From Solirubrobacteraceae bacterium (GTDB taxonomy: Bacteria > Actinomycetota > Thermoleophilia > Solirubrobacterales > Solirubrobacteraceae), in NCBI GenBank assembly GCA_016462625.1, contig JAEMSV010000005.1:1-64000 (forward strand): a stretch of 64,000 nt of DNA. Direction: 5' to 3'. Shown in pieces: positions 24,798-32,258 of this stretch (positions within the stretch are counted from its first letter, which is position 1; each line of letters opens with the position of its first letter). Below the pieces are notes generated by a model. The model saw only the letters and a list, made by a program, of their open reading frames with translations, ran no database searches and was not told where the DNA came from. The position numbers and the translations under genes were made by a program.

Positions 24798-26330
24798 ATG
24801 GAGACGCCTTTCTCGGACGCTTCGCGTCCGACGCGGGTCTTGGTCGCGGACGACGAGCGTCCGCTCCGCGACGCGATCCGGGAGTTGATCGATTCCGATC
24901 TCGCGTGTGAAGTGGTCGGCACTGCCGGCGATGCCGAGGAGGCGTTGTCGCTCGCGCGGGAGCACGATCCGGACGTCGTGATGGTGGACGTCCGCATGCC
25001 GCACGGCGGCGGGCAGCGCGTCGCCGAGGAGCTGCAGCTGTCGTCCCCCCGCACACGGGTGCTGGTGCTGTCCGCCTATGCCGACCGCACCACGGTGGTC
25101 ACGATGATGAGGGCCGGAGCGATCGGGTATCTGGTCAAGGGCGCCTCTTCGTCCGAGATCCTCGAGGCTGTGCACCGCGCTGCGCGCGGGCAGGCCAGCT
25201 TGTCCGCCGAGCTTGCAGCGGGGGTCATCGACACGATGTCCGGCGACATCGCCGAGCAGCGCGCATCCGAGCAGCTGCTGCGCCACAGCGAGGAGCAGAC
25301 TCGCGGCCTGCTCGAGCATGCGCCGGACGCGGTGGTGATCGTCGACGAGGACGGCCAGATCGTGCTGGTCAACCACCAGACGGAGGAGATGTTCGGGTAC
25401 GCGCGGACCGAGCTCGCCGGCCAGCGGGTGGAGATCCTCCTTCCTGACCGGTTCGTCGACCGCCATCACGTGCATCGCTCGGGGTACATCAGGGATCCGC
25501 GCACACGGGAGATGGGCATCGGCCGCGAGCTGGCGGGACGACGCAAGGACGGAAGCGAGTTCCCGGTCGACATCTCGCTCTCGGCGACCGAGACCGAAGG
25601 CGGGCGACTCGTGACGGCCTTCGTCCGTGACGCGACCGACCGGAAGGTGCTCGAGGAGATGCGGCGCCGGGAGGCCGAGCGCCGGGTCCTGCTGGGCCAC
25701 CTCGTGGCCGTCGCCGAGGACGAGCGCAAGCGCATCGCCGCAGACATCCACGACGACTCGATCCAGGCCATGGCGGCCGCGAGCATCCGGCTGCAGATCC
25801 TGCGCCGTCGACTGCACGGCGAGGAAGAGCTGTCGATGCTCGACGAGCTGGCCAGGACCACCGACCTCGCGATCGAGCGGCTTCGCCACCTCCTCTTCGA
25901 GCTCAGGCCGCCTGCTCTGGACCGTGAGGGAATCGTCCCTGCGCTGCAGCTCTACCTCCGCGAGGCCGGCGGCGGCGTCCGCTACCGGCTCGAGGAGGAT
26001 CTCCACCACGAGCCGCCTCCGGACACCCGCGTCATCCTCTACAGGTTGGCTCAGGAGGCGCTGACCAACGTCCGCAAGCACGCGGCGGCATCGGCGGCCA
26101 CGGTGATCCTCGACGAGCACGACGCGGGGTATCGGCTGCGGGTCGCCGACGACGGCGTCGGCTTCGACACCGGGGCGGCGGGGCCGGTTCCGGGCCACCT
26201 CGGGCTCGCGGCCATGCGTGAGCGAGCCGAACTCGCCGGCGGCCATCTGCACATCGACAGCGAGCTGGGAGCCGGAACGACGGTCGAGGTCTGGATCCCG
26301 CCGGTCACCGTCCAGGTGGCTCACCCGTGA
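24798..26330 (+). CDS. Hybrid REC-PAS-histidine kinase (NarL/HisKA_3 type)
   Basis: 510 residues from the ATG at 24798, which has AAGGAGG about 8 nt upstream; the TTG 18 nt earlier is unlikely. Order: receiver domain (residues about 13-130; acidic pocket ADDE, phospho-acceptor VVMVDVRMP, Lys in YLVKGAS), a coiled linker, PAS (LLEHAPDAVVIVDEDGQIV onward), HisKA_3 box with IAADIHDDSIQAMAAAS (His), and HATPase_c (QEALTNVRKHA, DDGVG). No membrane segment, so soluble. An N-terminal receiver ahead of the kinase implies that the kinase is itself a phosphorelay target. Stop overlaps the REC-EAL start as GTGA. Confidence 0.9.
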   Translation: METPFSDASRPTRVLVADDERPLRDAIRELIDSDLACEVVGTAGDAEEALSLAREHDPDVVMVDVRMPHGGGQRVAEELQLSSPRTRVLVLSAYADRTTVVTMMRAGAIGYLVKGASSSEILEAVHRAARGQASLSAELAAGVIDTMSGDIAEQRASEQLLRHSEEQTRGLLEHAPDAVVIVDEDGQIVLVNHQTEEMFGYARTELAGQRVEILLPDRFVDRHHVHRSGYIRDPRTREMGIGRELAGRRKDGSEFPVDISLSATETEGGRLVTAFVRDATDRKVLEEMRRREAERRVLLGHLVAVAEDERKRIAADIHDDSIQAMAAASIRLQILRRRLHGEEELSMLDELARTTDLAIERLRHLLFELRPPALDREGIVPALQLYLREAGGGVRYRLEEDLHHEPPPDTRVILYRLAQEALTNVRKHAAASAATVILDEHDAGYRLRVADDGVGFDTGAAGPVPGHLGLAAMRERAELAGGHLHIDSELGAGTTVEVWIPPVTVQVAHP

Positions 26331-27541
26331 GAGAGCCTGCGGCGGGCCGGATCTCGGTCCTTGTCGCCGAAGACGACGAGCCGATGCGATCAGCGCTCGC
26401 GGCGCTCGTGGAGGCGGAGCCCGACCTGGCGCTCGCGTCGGCAGTCGGGACGGCCGCGGAGGCGATCACGGCGGCCGAGGACCTGCTGCCCGACGTCGCG
26501 CTCCTCGACGTGCGCATGCCGGGGACCGGTGTCCATGCCGCTCGGGAGCTGCGCCGCAGGGTGCCGGGGTGTCGCGTGCTCGCCCTCTCGGCCGCCGAAG
26601 ATCGTCGGACGGTGTTCGAGATGCTCGAGGCGGGGGTCGTCGGCTACCTCGTCAAGGGCGCCTCGGTCGACGAGATCTCGAACTCGATCCGTCGTGCGGC
26701 GTCGGGTCAGTCAACGCTGTCGGGCACGGTCGCGGGCGGGGTCATCAGCGAACTTGCGGGCGAGCTGCAGAGCCGCCGCGAGCGCGACGAGCAGCTGCGG
26801 GATCAGCGGGCGGTCGTGCGAGCCCTCATCGAAGAGCCGGGCTGCCTGTCGATCGTGCTCCAGCCCGTGTGCCGGCTCGATTCGGGCGAGCTCGTCGGCC
26901 ACGAGGCGCTCGCCCGGTTCGACAGGGAGCCCCGGCAGGCTCCGGACCTCTGGTTCCGCGCGGCCGACGAGGTGGGTGAGGGTGCCGACCTCGAGGTCGC
27001 GGCGCTCGAGCGGGCGCTGAGGCGGCTCGAGGAGCTTCCTGCTGACACCTTCCTGGCGGTTAACGGCTCGCCGTCGCTATTCACGCGCGCCGACGTCCAA
27101 CGGCTCCTGGGCGGCGTGGCCTCTGAGCGGATCGTGCTCGAGATCACCGAGCACGCGCCCGTGGCGGACTACGACGAACTGGCGGCTGGACTTCAGCCGA
27201 TGCGTCGTCGTGGTGTCCGCCTGGCGATCGACGACGCGGGCGCCGGGTACGCGAGCCTCCGCCACATCCTCCGGCTGTTGCCGGACCTCATCAAACTCGA
27301 CCGCACCCTCGTGGCGGGGATCGAGGAGGACCGGGCGCGGCAGGCGCTTGCGAGCGGGATCATCTCGTTCGCCGACAAGATGGGGATCGGCATCGTCGCC
27401 GAGGGCATCGAGGTCGAAGCCGAGCTGCAAACCCTGCGCGCGCTTGGAGTCCCGTACGGCCAGGGATACCTGCTGGCCCGACCCGGCCGCGCGCCCCTGC
27501 AGGCCGCGGTCCCCCTCCCGGGCGACCGCGGCGATCTGTGA
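26327..27541 (+). CDS. REC-EAL response regulator (c-di-GMP phosphodiesterase)
   Basis: 404 residues. Receiver (AEDDEP pocket, ALLDVRMPG phospho-acceptor, YLVKGAS Lys) closely resembles the receiver of the upstream kinase, suggesting duplication. EAL domain: HEALARF, FLAVNGSPS (Asn), EITEHAP (Glu), AIDDAGAGYASL (Asp pair), LIKLDRTLV, VAEGIEVEAE, YGQGYLLARP. All catalytic positions appear intact, so c-di-GMP hydrolysis to pGpG under phosphorylation control is expected. GTG start overlaps the kinase stop. Convergent with the His-rich membrane protein 6 bp away. Confidence 0.92.
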   Translation: MREPAAGRISVLVAEDDEPMRSALAALVEAEPDLALASAVGTAAEAITAAEDLLPDVALLDVRMPGTGVHAARELRRRVPGCRVLALSAAEDRRTVFEMLEAGVVGYLVKGASVDEISNSIRRAASGQSTLSGTVAGGVISELAGELQSRRERDEQLRDQRAVVRALIEEPGCLSIVLQPVCRLDSGELVGHEALARFDREPRQAPDLWFRAADEVGEGADLEVAALERALRRLEELPADTFLAVNGSPSLFTRADVQRLLGGVASERIVLEITEHAPVADYDELAAGLQPMRRRGVRLAIDDAGAGYASLRHILRLLPDLIKLDRTLVAGIEEDRARQALASGIISFADKMGIGIVAEGIEVEAELQTLRALGVPYGQGYLLARPGRAPLQAAVPLPGDRGDL

Positions 27542-27547
27542 GCAGGC

Positions 27548-29401
27548 TCAGCCCGGGACGGCGACCGGCGGGGACGGGCGTCGGGGCGCGGATGCCGGAC
27601 GGGCATCGGCACTCGGCGTCGGTTCGCCGTCCTCGTCCGGGTCGGTCGAGGCGCGCGCGATGCCCATCGCCAGGGCGGTGATGAACGCGCCGCACAGGAA
27701 CACCATGAGCAGCGCCGCCGGGGTCCACAGCCAACCGGGGACGTAGTCCCTGCGCTCGGTCTGCATGACGTCGTGGTCGGAGCCGAACGCCGTGCTGAAC
27801 TGCTCCGGGCGGGTCACACCGGGGGTCGGGATGCTCGGCTCGCGGGGGAGGTAGAGCGGGATGTTCAGCATCGCCCGGCCGGAGTTCATGCGCAGCTGCG
27901 ACTTCCACGTGCCGTGCAGCGGCACCGGGTCGGCCGAGCGGTAGACGCCCGGGGCGATCTCCTCCATCTGGACGGGCTTGATGCCGCCGCCCTGCCAGGA
28001 CATCGCGACGAGCCACTCCGCGTCCCTCGCCTTGGCCGACGGGATGCGCGCGGTGACGATCGCCTCGCGGCCGTCCTTGCTCGCGACGGGCGTGAGCGTG
28101 ATGTCGGCCCGCAGGTCGGTCGGGTTGCTGACCCACAGCGCGTTGGCGCCCAGGACGACGAGGACCGCGGCCGAGCCCCATGCGGCGGTGCGGCGGACGC
28201 GCTTGACGGGCAGGTCCCCGCGCATCGCGGCGCCGAGCAGGGAGCCCAGCAGACCCCCGGCCAGGCCGGCGAGCAGCGCGGTCGGCAGGCCCTCGGGGAT
28301 GAGCGCCGGCTGCCAGGGCAGCGGCATCGCGATCTGCGTCCAGCCGTACATGACGGCGAAGCTCGTCAGGCCGACGACCGGACCGGTGATCGCGCCGAAC
28401 CGGATCGGGTCGCGCTCGAGCTTGCGGTTCCAGGCCAGGGCCTCGACCACGACGGCCTCGGCGATGAACAGCGGCATCGCCGGCGCGGTCTGGCCGAGCA
28501 GGATCACGGCGATCTCCATCGCCCCGCGCGCGACGAGGTACATCGCGACGACGCGCAGCGCCCCGCCGCGGCCGAGCCACAGCCGCCCGCAGGTGAGCGC
28601 CAGCGCGGCGGCCAGCGACATGAGCAGCGGCTGCCACACCATGCGGAACTGCGGGATGCCCCAGTCGAACTCGGTCGCCCAGAACGCGATCGCGAACAGG
28701 AGGGCACCCGGGAGCAGGGTGCGGACGATCTGCTCGCCGACCGAGCGGGCTGGGTCCGACGGCTTCTGGCCGACCGCGCGCTTGGCCTCGAGCACGAGGA
28801 CGGCGAGGACCGGGACGGACAGGATCGCGCCGTTGATCATCACCAGATGGGTCGGGCCCCAGAGGGTGACGTCCTGGCCGAACATGCGGTGCCAGACGTC
28901 GTCGAGGGGGAAGCCGGTCAGCGCGAACGCGCCGCAGACGAACATGAGCAGGCCGCCGACGGGGGCGGTCATGCCGCCGGGCAGCGTCACCGCGCGCACC
29001 GACGGGTGCTTCGCGTGCTGATGCAGGCCCACCGAGAGCAGCCCGGCGGCGAACAGGGAGTAGAGCGCGTACAGGATGAAGTAGTGCGACGGGTTGGCCA
29101 GCGGGCCCTCGTCGCGGCCGACGCCAGCGTGCAGCGAGATGTCCCAGAAGACGCCGAACCCGCCCGAGATCAGGCCGATCGAGCCGACAGCGAAGGGCAG
29201 CGCCGCCCACGGCTCCATCCCCAGGAACTTCGCGCTGGCATCACCGGCGCGCTGGAGGAGGGTCGTCTTGCCCTTGATGTGCGCGAGCACGAGCGACAGG
29301 AGCAGCCCGGTGGCGACCGACGCGAAGACGGTGGCGATGGCGATCTGGGCTTCAGGGGCGCCGGCAGCGGGTGCGTTGGCGGCGGCAAGCAGGGTGGACA
29401 T
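27548..29401 (-). CDS. Polytopic membrane protein with FixH/YtkA-like C-terminal domain
   Basis: 617 residues. About 12 membrane helices to roughly residue 460, then an extracytoplasmic beta domain (DITLTPVASKDGREAIVTA, GGGIKPVQMEEIAPGVYR, VPLHGTWKSQLRM) resembling FixH/YtkA, then a last helix and an acidic/Pro-rich tail. Membrane-embedded His residues (DISLHAGVGRD, NPSHYFILY, GLHQHAKH, DDVWHRMF, WGPTHLVM) suggest heme or copper ligation. ATG at 29401 has GGAGGAG upstream. Divergent from a tetR across a spacer with three TGTACA iterons, so probably repressed by it. I do not recognise a characterised function; copper handling or respiratory-complex assembly is a guess. Confidence 0.7.
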   Translation of the reverse strand: MSTLLAAANAPAAGAPEAQIAIATVFASVATGLLLSLVLAHIKGKTTLLQRAGDASAKFLGMEPWAALPFAVGSIGLISGGFGVFWDISLHAGVGRDEGPLANPSHYFILYALYSLFAAGLLSVGLHQHAKHPSVRAVTLPGGMTAPVGGLLMFVCGAFALTGFPLDDVWHRMFGQDVTLWGPTHLVMINGAILSVPVLAVLVLEAKRAVGQKPSDPARSVGEQIVRTLLPGALLFAIAFWATEFDWGIPQFRMVWQPLLMSLAAALALTCGRLWLGRGGALRVVAMYLVARGAMEIAVILLGQTAPAMPLFIAEAVVVEALAWNRKLERDPIRFGAITGPVVGLTSFAVMYGWTQIAMPLPWQPALIPEGLPTALLAGLAGGLLGSLLGAAMRGDLPVKRVRRTAAWGSAAVLVVLGANALWVSNPTDLRADITLTPVASKDGREAIVTARIPSAKARDAEWLVAMSWQGGGIKPVQMEEIAPGVYRSADPVPLHGTWKSQLRMNSGRAMLNIPLYLPREPSIPTPGVTRPEQFSTAFGSDHDVMQTERRDYVPGWLWTPAALLMVFLCGAFITALAMGIARASTDPDEDGEPTPSADARPASAPRRPSPPVAVPG

Positions 29402-29435
29402 CCGGCTCGGACTCCTCCGGGAGGCTGGACAGTGA

Positions 29436-29479
29436 TGTACAGGACTGTATGTACAACAGTGTATGTACATTGTCGTACG
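29436..29479. promoter_or_regulatory. TGTACA iterons between the membrane-protein gene and tetR
   Basis: TGTACA starts at 29436, 29450 and 29464 (14-bp period), twice preceded by GTA, with a related CGTACG at 29474. Lies upstream of both divergent genes. Likely binding array for the adjacent TetR. Confidence 0.7.
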
Positions 29480-29526
29480 TCGCCCGTCAAGCCCAACGAT
29501 CGTCCGCCTCTGCGAAGCTCTCGCCC

Positions 29527-30132
29527 GTGCCTGCGCCCCGAATGAACGCCGATGAGCGGCGAAATCAGCTCCTCGACATCCTGTGCGACGTCGTCCTCAG
29601 CGAGGGCTTCGCGGCGGTCTCGATCGACCGGATCGCCCGCGACGCGAACATCGCCCGCACGGTCATCTACTCGCACTTCGGCAACCTCGACGGCATGCTC
29701 GAGGCGCTCATCGACCGGACGACCGACCGCGCGATGTCGCAGGTGCGCAGCGTCGTGCCGGACTTCCCGCTCAGCGCGGAACCTGCAGAGGTGCTGGCCG
29801 ACGCGATCGGGACGTTCACCACCATGGTCCGGACCGACCCGGTGACCTGGCGCATCGTGCTGCTGCCCGCTGACGGCGCTCCTGCGCAGCTCCGCGAGCG
29901 CATGGTCTCCGCCCGCGACGCGATCCAGACCCTCCTTGCGCCGCTGGTGGAGTGGGGGATCGGCGCGATGGGCGTCGTGGACCTGAACCTCGACGTCGAG
30001 CTGCTTGCCCACTCGATCGTGCTGCTCGGGGAGGACGGCGCGCGGCTGACGCTCACCGACCCCGAGCGCTATCCGCCGGAACGCCTGCAGGCGTTCGCCG
30101 GCTCGCTCGTGGCCGCCGTGACCCGCAGCTAG
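29527..30132 (+). CDS. TetR-family regulator of the divergent membrane protein
   Basis: About 201 residues from the GTG at 29527, or 196 from the ATG at 29542. HTH: RRNQLLDILCDVVLSEGFAAVSIDRIARDANIARTVIYSHFGNLDGML in family register, recognition helix around ARTVIYSHF. C-terminal ligand domain helical and unremarkable. Head-to-head with the His-rich membrane protein gene and the iteron array, the classical layout for local repression. Shares the CTAG stop overlap with the convergent second tetR. Confidence 0.85.
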   Translation: MPAPRMNADERRNQLLDILCDVVLSEGFAAVSIDRIARDANIARTVIYSHFGNLDGMLEALIDRTTDRAMSQVRSVVPDFPLSAEPAEVLADAIGTFTTMVRTDPVTWRIVLLPADGAPAQLRERMVSARDAIQTLLAPLVEWGIGAMGVVDLNLDVELLAHSIVLLGEDGARLTLTDPERYPPERLQAFAGSLVAAVTRS

Positions 30133-30701
30133 GCCGCGAAGCCGACCAGCACGCCGCGCTGGACGACCTTCTCGGCCTCCTCGGCGGAGAAGTCGCCCTG
30201 GGTGAAGCCCCGGATCGCGGAGAGCATCAGGCCCTCGAGCGCGAAGCCGATGGCGAGCGCCGAGACGTCGTCGGTCAACTCGCCGGACTCCTGGGCCTCG
30301 CGGATCATCGGGAGGACCATCGCCTCGAATGCCTCTCGTGCCCCGTCGTGGTGGCGCGGGTCCTGCTCGACGATGAGCCGGTATGGATCGGCGAGGGCGA
30401 AGAGATCGGAGATCAGCCGGCGCAGGCGTGCCACCGGCGTGTCCTGCTCATCGAGCAGCGGCGAGCCGTCGGCGATGATGTGCTGGGCACGGCTGAACGC
30501 GCGCTCGCGCAGCGCATCGACGACCTCCTCGCGGGAGGCGAAGTGCCGGTACAACGTTGCGCGCCCGACACCCGCAGCCTCTGCGATCTGGACCATGCTT
30601 GCGTCCGGGTCCTCCGCGATGAGCGCGGCGGCCTGATCGAGGATGCGGACTCGGTTGCGCTCCGCGTCCGCGCGTGGGGTGCGAGATCCGTTCGACGCCA
30701 C
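30129..30701 (-). CDS. TetR-family regulator
   Basis: About 190 residues from the GTG at 30701; ATGs at 30728 and 30758 are alternatives. GTG 30701 is chosen because TACGAT lies 6 nt upstream, matching the pattern of neighbouring genes. HTH: RILDQAAALIAEDPDASMVQIAEAAGVGRATLYRHFASREEV in family register (recognition helix GRATLYRHF). The C-terminal part has a TetR_C-like bundle. Follows yjbQ on the same strand; targets unknown. Convergent stop overlap (CTAG) with the other tetR. Confidence 0.85.
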   Translation of the reverse strand: MASNGSRTPRADAERNRVRILDQAAALIAEDPDASMVQIAEAAGVGRATLYRHFASREEVVDALRERAFSRAQHIIADGSPLLDEQDTPVARLRRLISDLFALADPYRLIVEQDPRHHDGAREAFEAMVLPMIREAQESGELTDDVSALAIGFALEGLMLSAIRGFTQGDFSAEEAEKVVQRGVLVGFAA

Positions 30702-30707
30702 GTCCAC

Positions 30708-30713
30708 ATCGTA
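30708..30713 (-). promoter_or_regulatory. -10 hexamer of the second tetR
   Basis: TACGAT on the minus strand, 6 nt before the GTG at 30701; used to choose the start. Confidence 0.45.
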
Positions 30714-30747
30714 AACGACGCCGTTCATCTTTTGTGGCGCGCCTCCG

Positions 30748-31170
30748 CTATTCGCCATGCAACGTGACCGTGAGCCGGCGGGGGCCGCCGGCGTCGCGGT
30801 GCTCGCACAGATAGACGCCCTGCCACGTCCCGAGGTCGAATCCGCCGTCGGCGATCGGCAGCGTGAGCGACGGTCCGAGCAGCGACGCCTTGATGTGGGC
30901 GGGCATGTCGTCGGGGCCTTCGAAGGTGTGCGTCCAGCCTCCGAACGTCTCGGGGACGGCCGCGTTGAACCACGTCTCGAAGTCGCGACGGACGTCGGGG
31001 CTCGCGTTCTCGTTCAGCGTCAGCGATGCCGAGGTGTGGCGGATGAACAGATGCGCGAGCCCGACCTGCAGGCCCCGCAGCTCCGGCATCGCCTCGACGA
31101 TCTCGGCCGTGACGAGATGGAACCCGCGCGGCCGCGGGCGCAGCGTGATCTCGCGGCGGAACCAGCTCAC
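30748..31170 (-). CDS. yjbQ: YjbQ/UPF0047-family protein (secondary thiamine-phosphate synthase-like)
   Basis: 140 residues. Signature HLFIRHTSASLTLNENASPDV (the conserved His-Thr-Ser-Ala-Ser, shortened here to HTSASLTLNENA) and the C-terminal LGTWQGVYLCEHRD are diagnostic. Family members form trimers, and E. coli YjbQ has weak thiamine-phosphate synthase activity; the real role is unsettled. GTG at 31170 overlaps the ATL-like stop as GTGA, and a -10-like TAGATT sits inside the end of that gene, so both coupled and independent expression are possible. Confidence 0.88.
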   Translation of the reverse strand: MSWFRREITLRPRPRGFHLVTAEIVEAMPELRGLQVGLAHLFIRHTSASLTLNENASPDVRRDFETWFNAAVPETFGGWTHTFEGPDDMPAHIKASLLGPSLTLPIADGGFDLGTWQGVYLCEHRDAGGPRRLTVTLHGE

Positions 31171-31439
31171 TCGCTCAAATCTACGGGCATCCGGGCCACG
31201 GCCATGTCGACCTTCGTGCCGCGGAAGGGCACGCCCTCGTCGTCCAGCAGCGCGCGCTGGCGGTCGCCCTGGGTCAGGGAGCCGTCGGCGCGGACGACCC
31301 GCCACCACGGAATCGTCGGGTCGTCGGCGTATCGCAGCACCGTCCCGGCGAACCTCGGTGCGCCTGGCGACACGTCGCCGTAGCTGCGCACGAAGCCCTC
31401 CGGGATCGCCCGGATACGCCGGACGACCGCACCGCTCAG
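31167..31439 (-). CDS. MGMT/Atl1-family alkyltransferase-like protein (start uncertain)
   Basis: About 90 residues. VVRRIRAIPEGFVRSYGDVS is the family HTH opening (key part IPEGFVRSYGDV) and PWWRVVRADGS occupies the place of PCHRV in alkyltransferases. The acceptor Cys is replaced by Trp, the mark of ATL proteins that bind O6-alkylguanine and flip it for nucleotide excision repair. No in-frame ATG, GTG or TTG lies near the expected N-terminus. The CTG at 31439 gives a protein of family length, so a non-canonical start or a sequence error is implied. Coupled to yjbQ by GTGA. Confidence 0.7.
   Translation of the reverse strand: MSGAVVRRIRAIPEGFVRSYGDVSPGAPRFAGTVLRYADDPTIPWWRVVRADGSLTQGDRQRALLDDEGVPFRGTKVDMAVARMPVDLSE
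31178..31183 (-). promoter_or_regulatory. Possible internal -10 for yjbQ
   Basis: TAGATT on the minus strand, 7 nt before the yjbQ GTG but inside the ATL-like coding sequence. Confidence 0.35.
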
Positions 31440-31447
31440 CGAACGTC

Positions 31448-31453
31448 TAGCAT
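31448..31453 (+). promoter_or_regulatory. -10 hexamer of the membrane-protein gene
   Basis: TAGCAT, 10 nt before the ATG at 31464; overlaps the promoter/start region of the divergent ATL-like gene. Confidence 0.45.
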
Positions 31454-31463
31454 CTCCGGGCTC

Positions 31464-32249
31464 ATGACCGAGCTCCTCGACCTCCGCCGCCCCCGGGACC
31501 TCTCCGCTCTCGTCGGCGAAACCTTCCGCGTCTGGGCCGGTCACGCGCCGGTCTTCCTCGCGCTGGCGTTCGTGTTCGTCGCGCCGGCGGTCATCCTCGT
31601 GGACGGCATCTGGGTCGGTGCCTGGCGCGACCCGGAGGCCACGAACGCGACCGCCGACGCGGTCAGCCAGGTCCTGTTCACACTCGTGATTCCGCCGCTG
31701 ATCACCGCGGTGCACGTCGTGGCCGTCGTGGACCTGTCCGAGGGAAGGGCGCCGGCGGTCGGCCGTTCGCTGCGCGCCGCACTGGCGCTCGCGCTGCCGC
31801 TTGTCGCGGCGACCTGCCTGTACACGCTGCTGGTCGGCATCGGCCTCATCGCCCTCATCATCCCGGGGATCTGGCTCGGTGTCGCGTGCTACTTCACCGC
31901 GCAACACGTCGCCTACGAGCGGACGAGTGCGGTCACGGCGGTCCGGGAGAGCATGGCGCTCGTCACCGGCCACTGGTGGTGGACCTTCGGCGTGCTGCTG
32001 GTGGTCGGCCTGCTGCTTGCCCTCTCCGGCGGCATGGTCGGGCTCGTCGGCGTCGTCGCCGGCGTGATCATCGGTGGCGTCGCCGGAGGGGTCATCCTCA
32101 TCGTGACGATGACCATCGTGCAGACGGCGCTCTACTCGCTTGGCGCGCTCGCCGGCACACTCCTCTACTTCTCGCTGCGGGCACAGGGCGACCGCGACGT
32201 CCCGGTGCCCGCGCCGGGGCCGTTCGGCCCCGTGCCCGAGCGTCCGTGA
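31464..32249 (+). CDS. Polytopic membrane protein of unknown function
   Basis: 261 residues with about six hydrophobic segments. FRVWAGHAPVFLALAFVFVA and IIPGIWLGVACYFTAQHVAYER resemble the membrane domain found in glycerophosphodiester-phosphodiesterase-type and DUF975-like proteins, in which a LIPGIW-type segment is common. No catalytic motif. The C-terminus is Pro-rich (VPVPAPGPFGPVPERP). Convergent with the kgd gene 9 bp away. No function assigned. Confidence 0.6.
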   Translation: MTELLDLRRPRDLSALVGETFRVWAGHAPVFLALAFVFVAPAVILVDGIWVGAWRDPEATNATADAVSQVLFTLVIPPLITAVHVVAVVDLSEGRAPAVGRSLRAALALALPLVAATCLYTLLVGIGLIALIIPGIWLGVACYFTAQHVAYERTSAVTAVRESMALVTGHWWWTFGVLLVVGLLLALSGGMVGLVGVVAGVIIGGVAGGVILIVTMTIVQTALYSLGALAGTLLYFSLRAQGDRDVPVPAPGPFGPVPERP

Positions 32250-32258
32250 GCTTCGCGG

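Noticed and set aside
31167..31439. Functional O6-methylguanine methyltransferase
   Set aside because: The acceptor Cys of PCHRV is Trp in PWWRV, so alkyl transfer is not expected; annotated as ATL-like.
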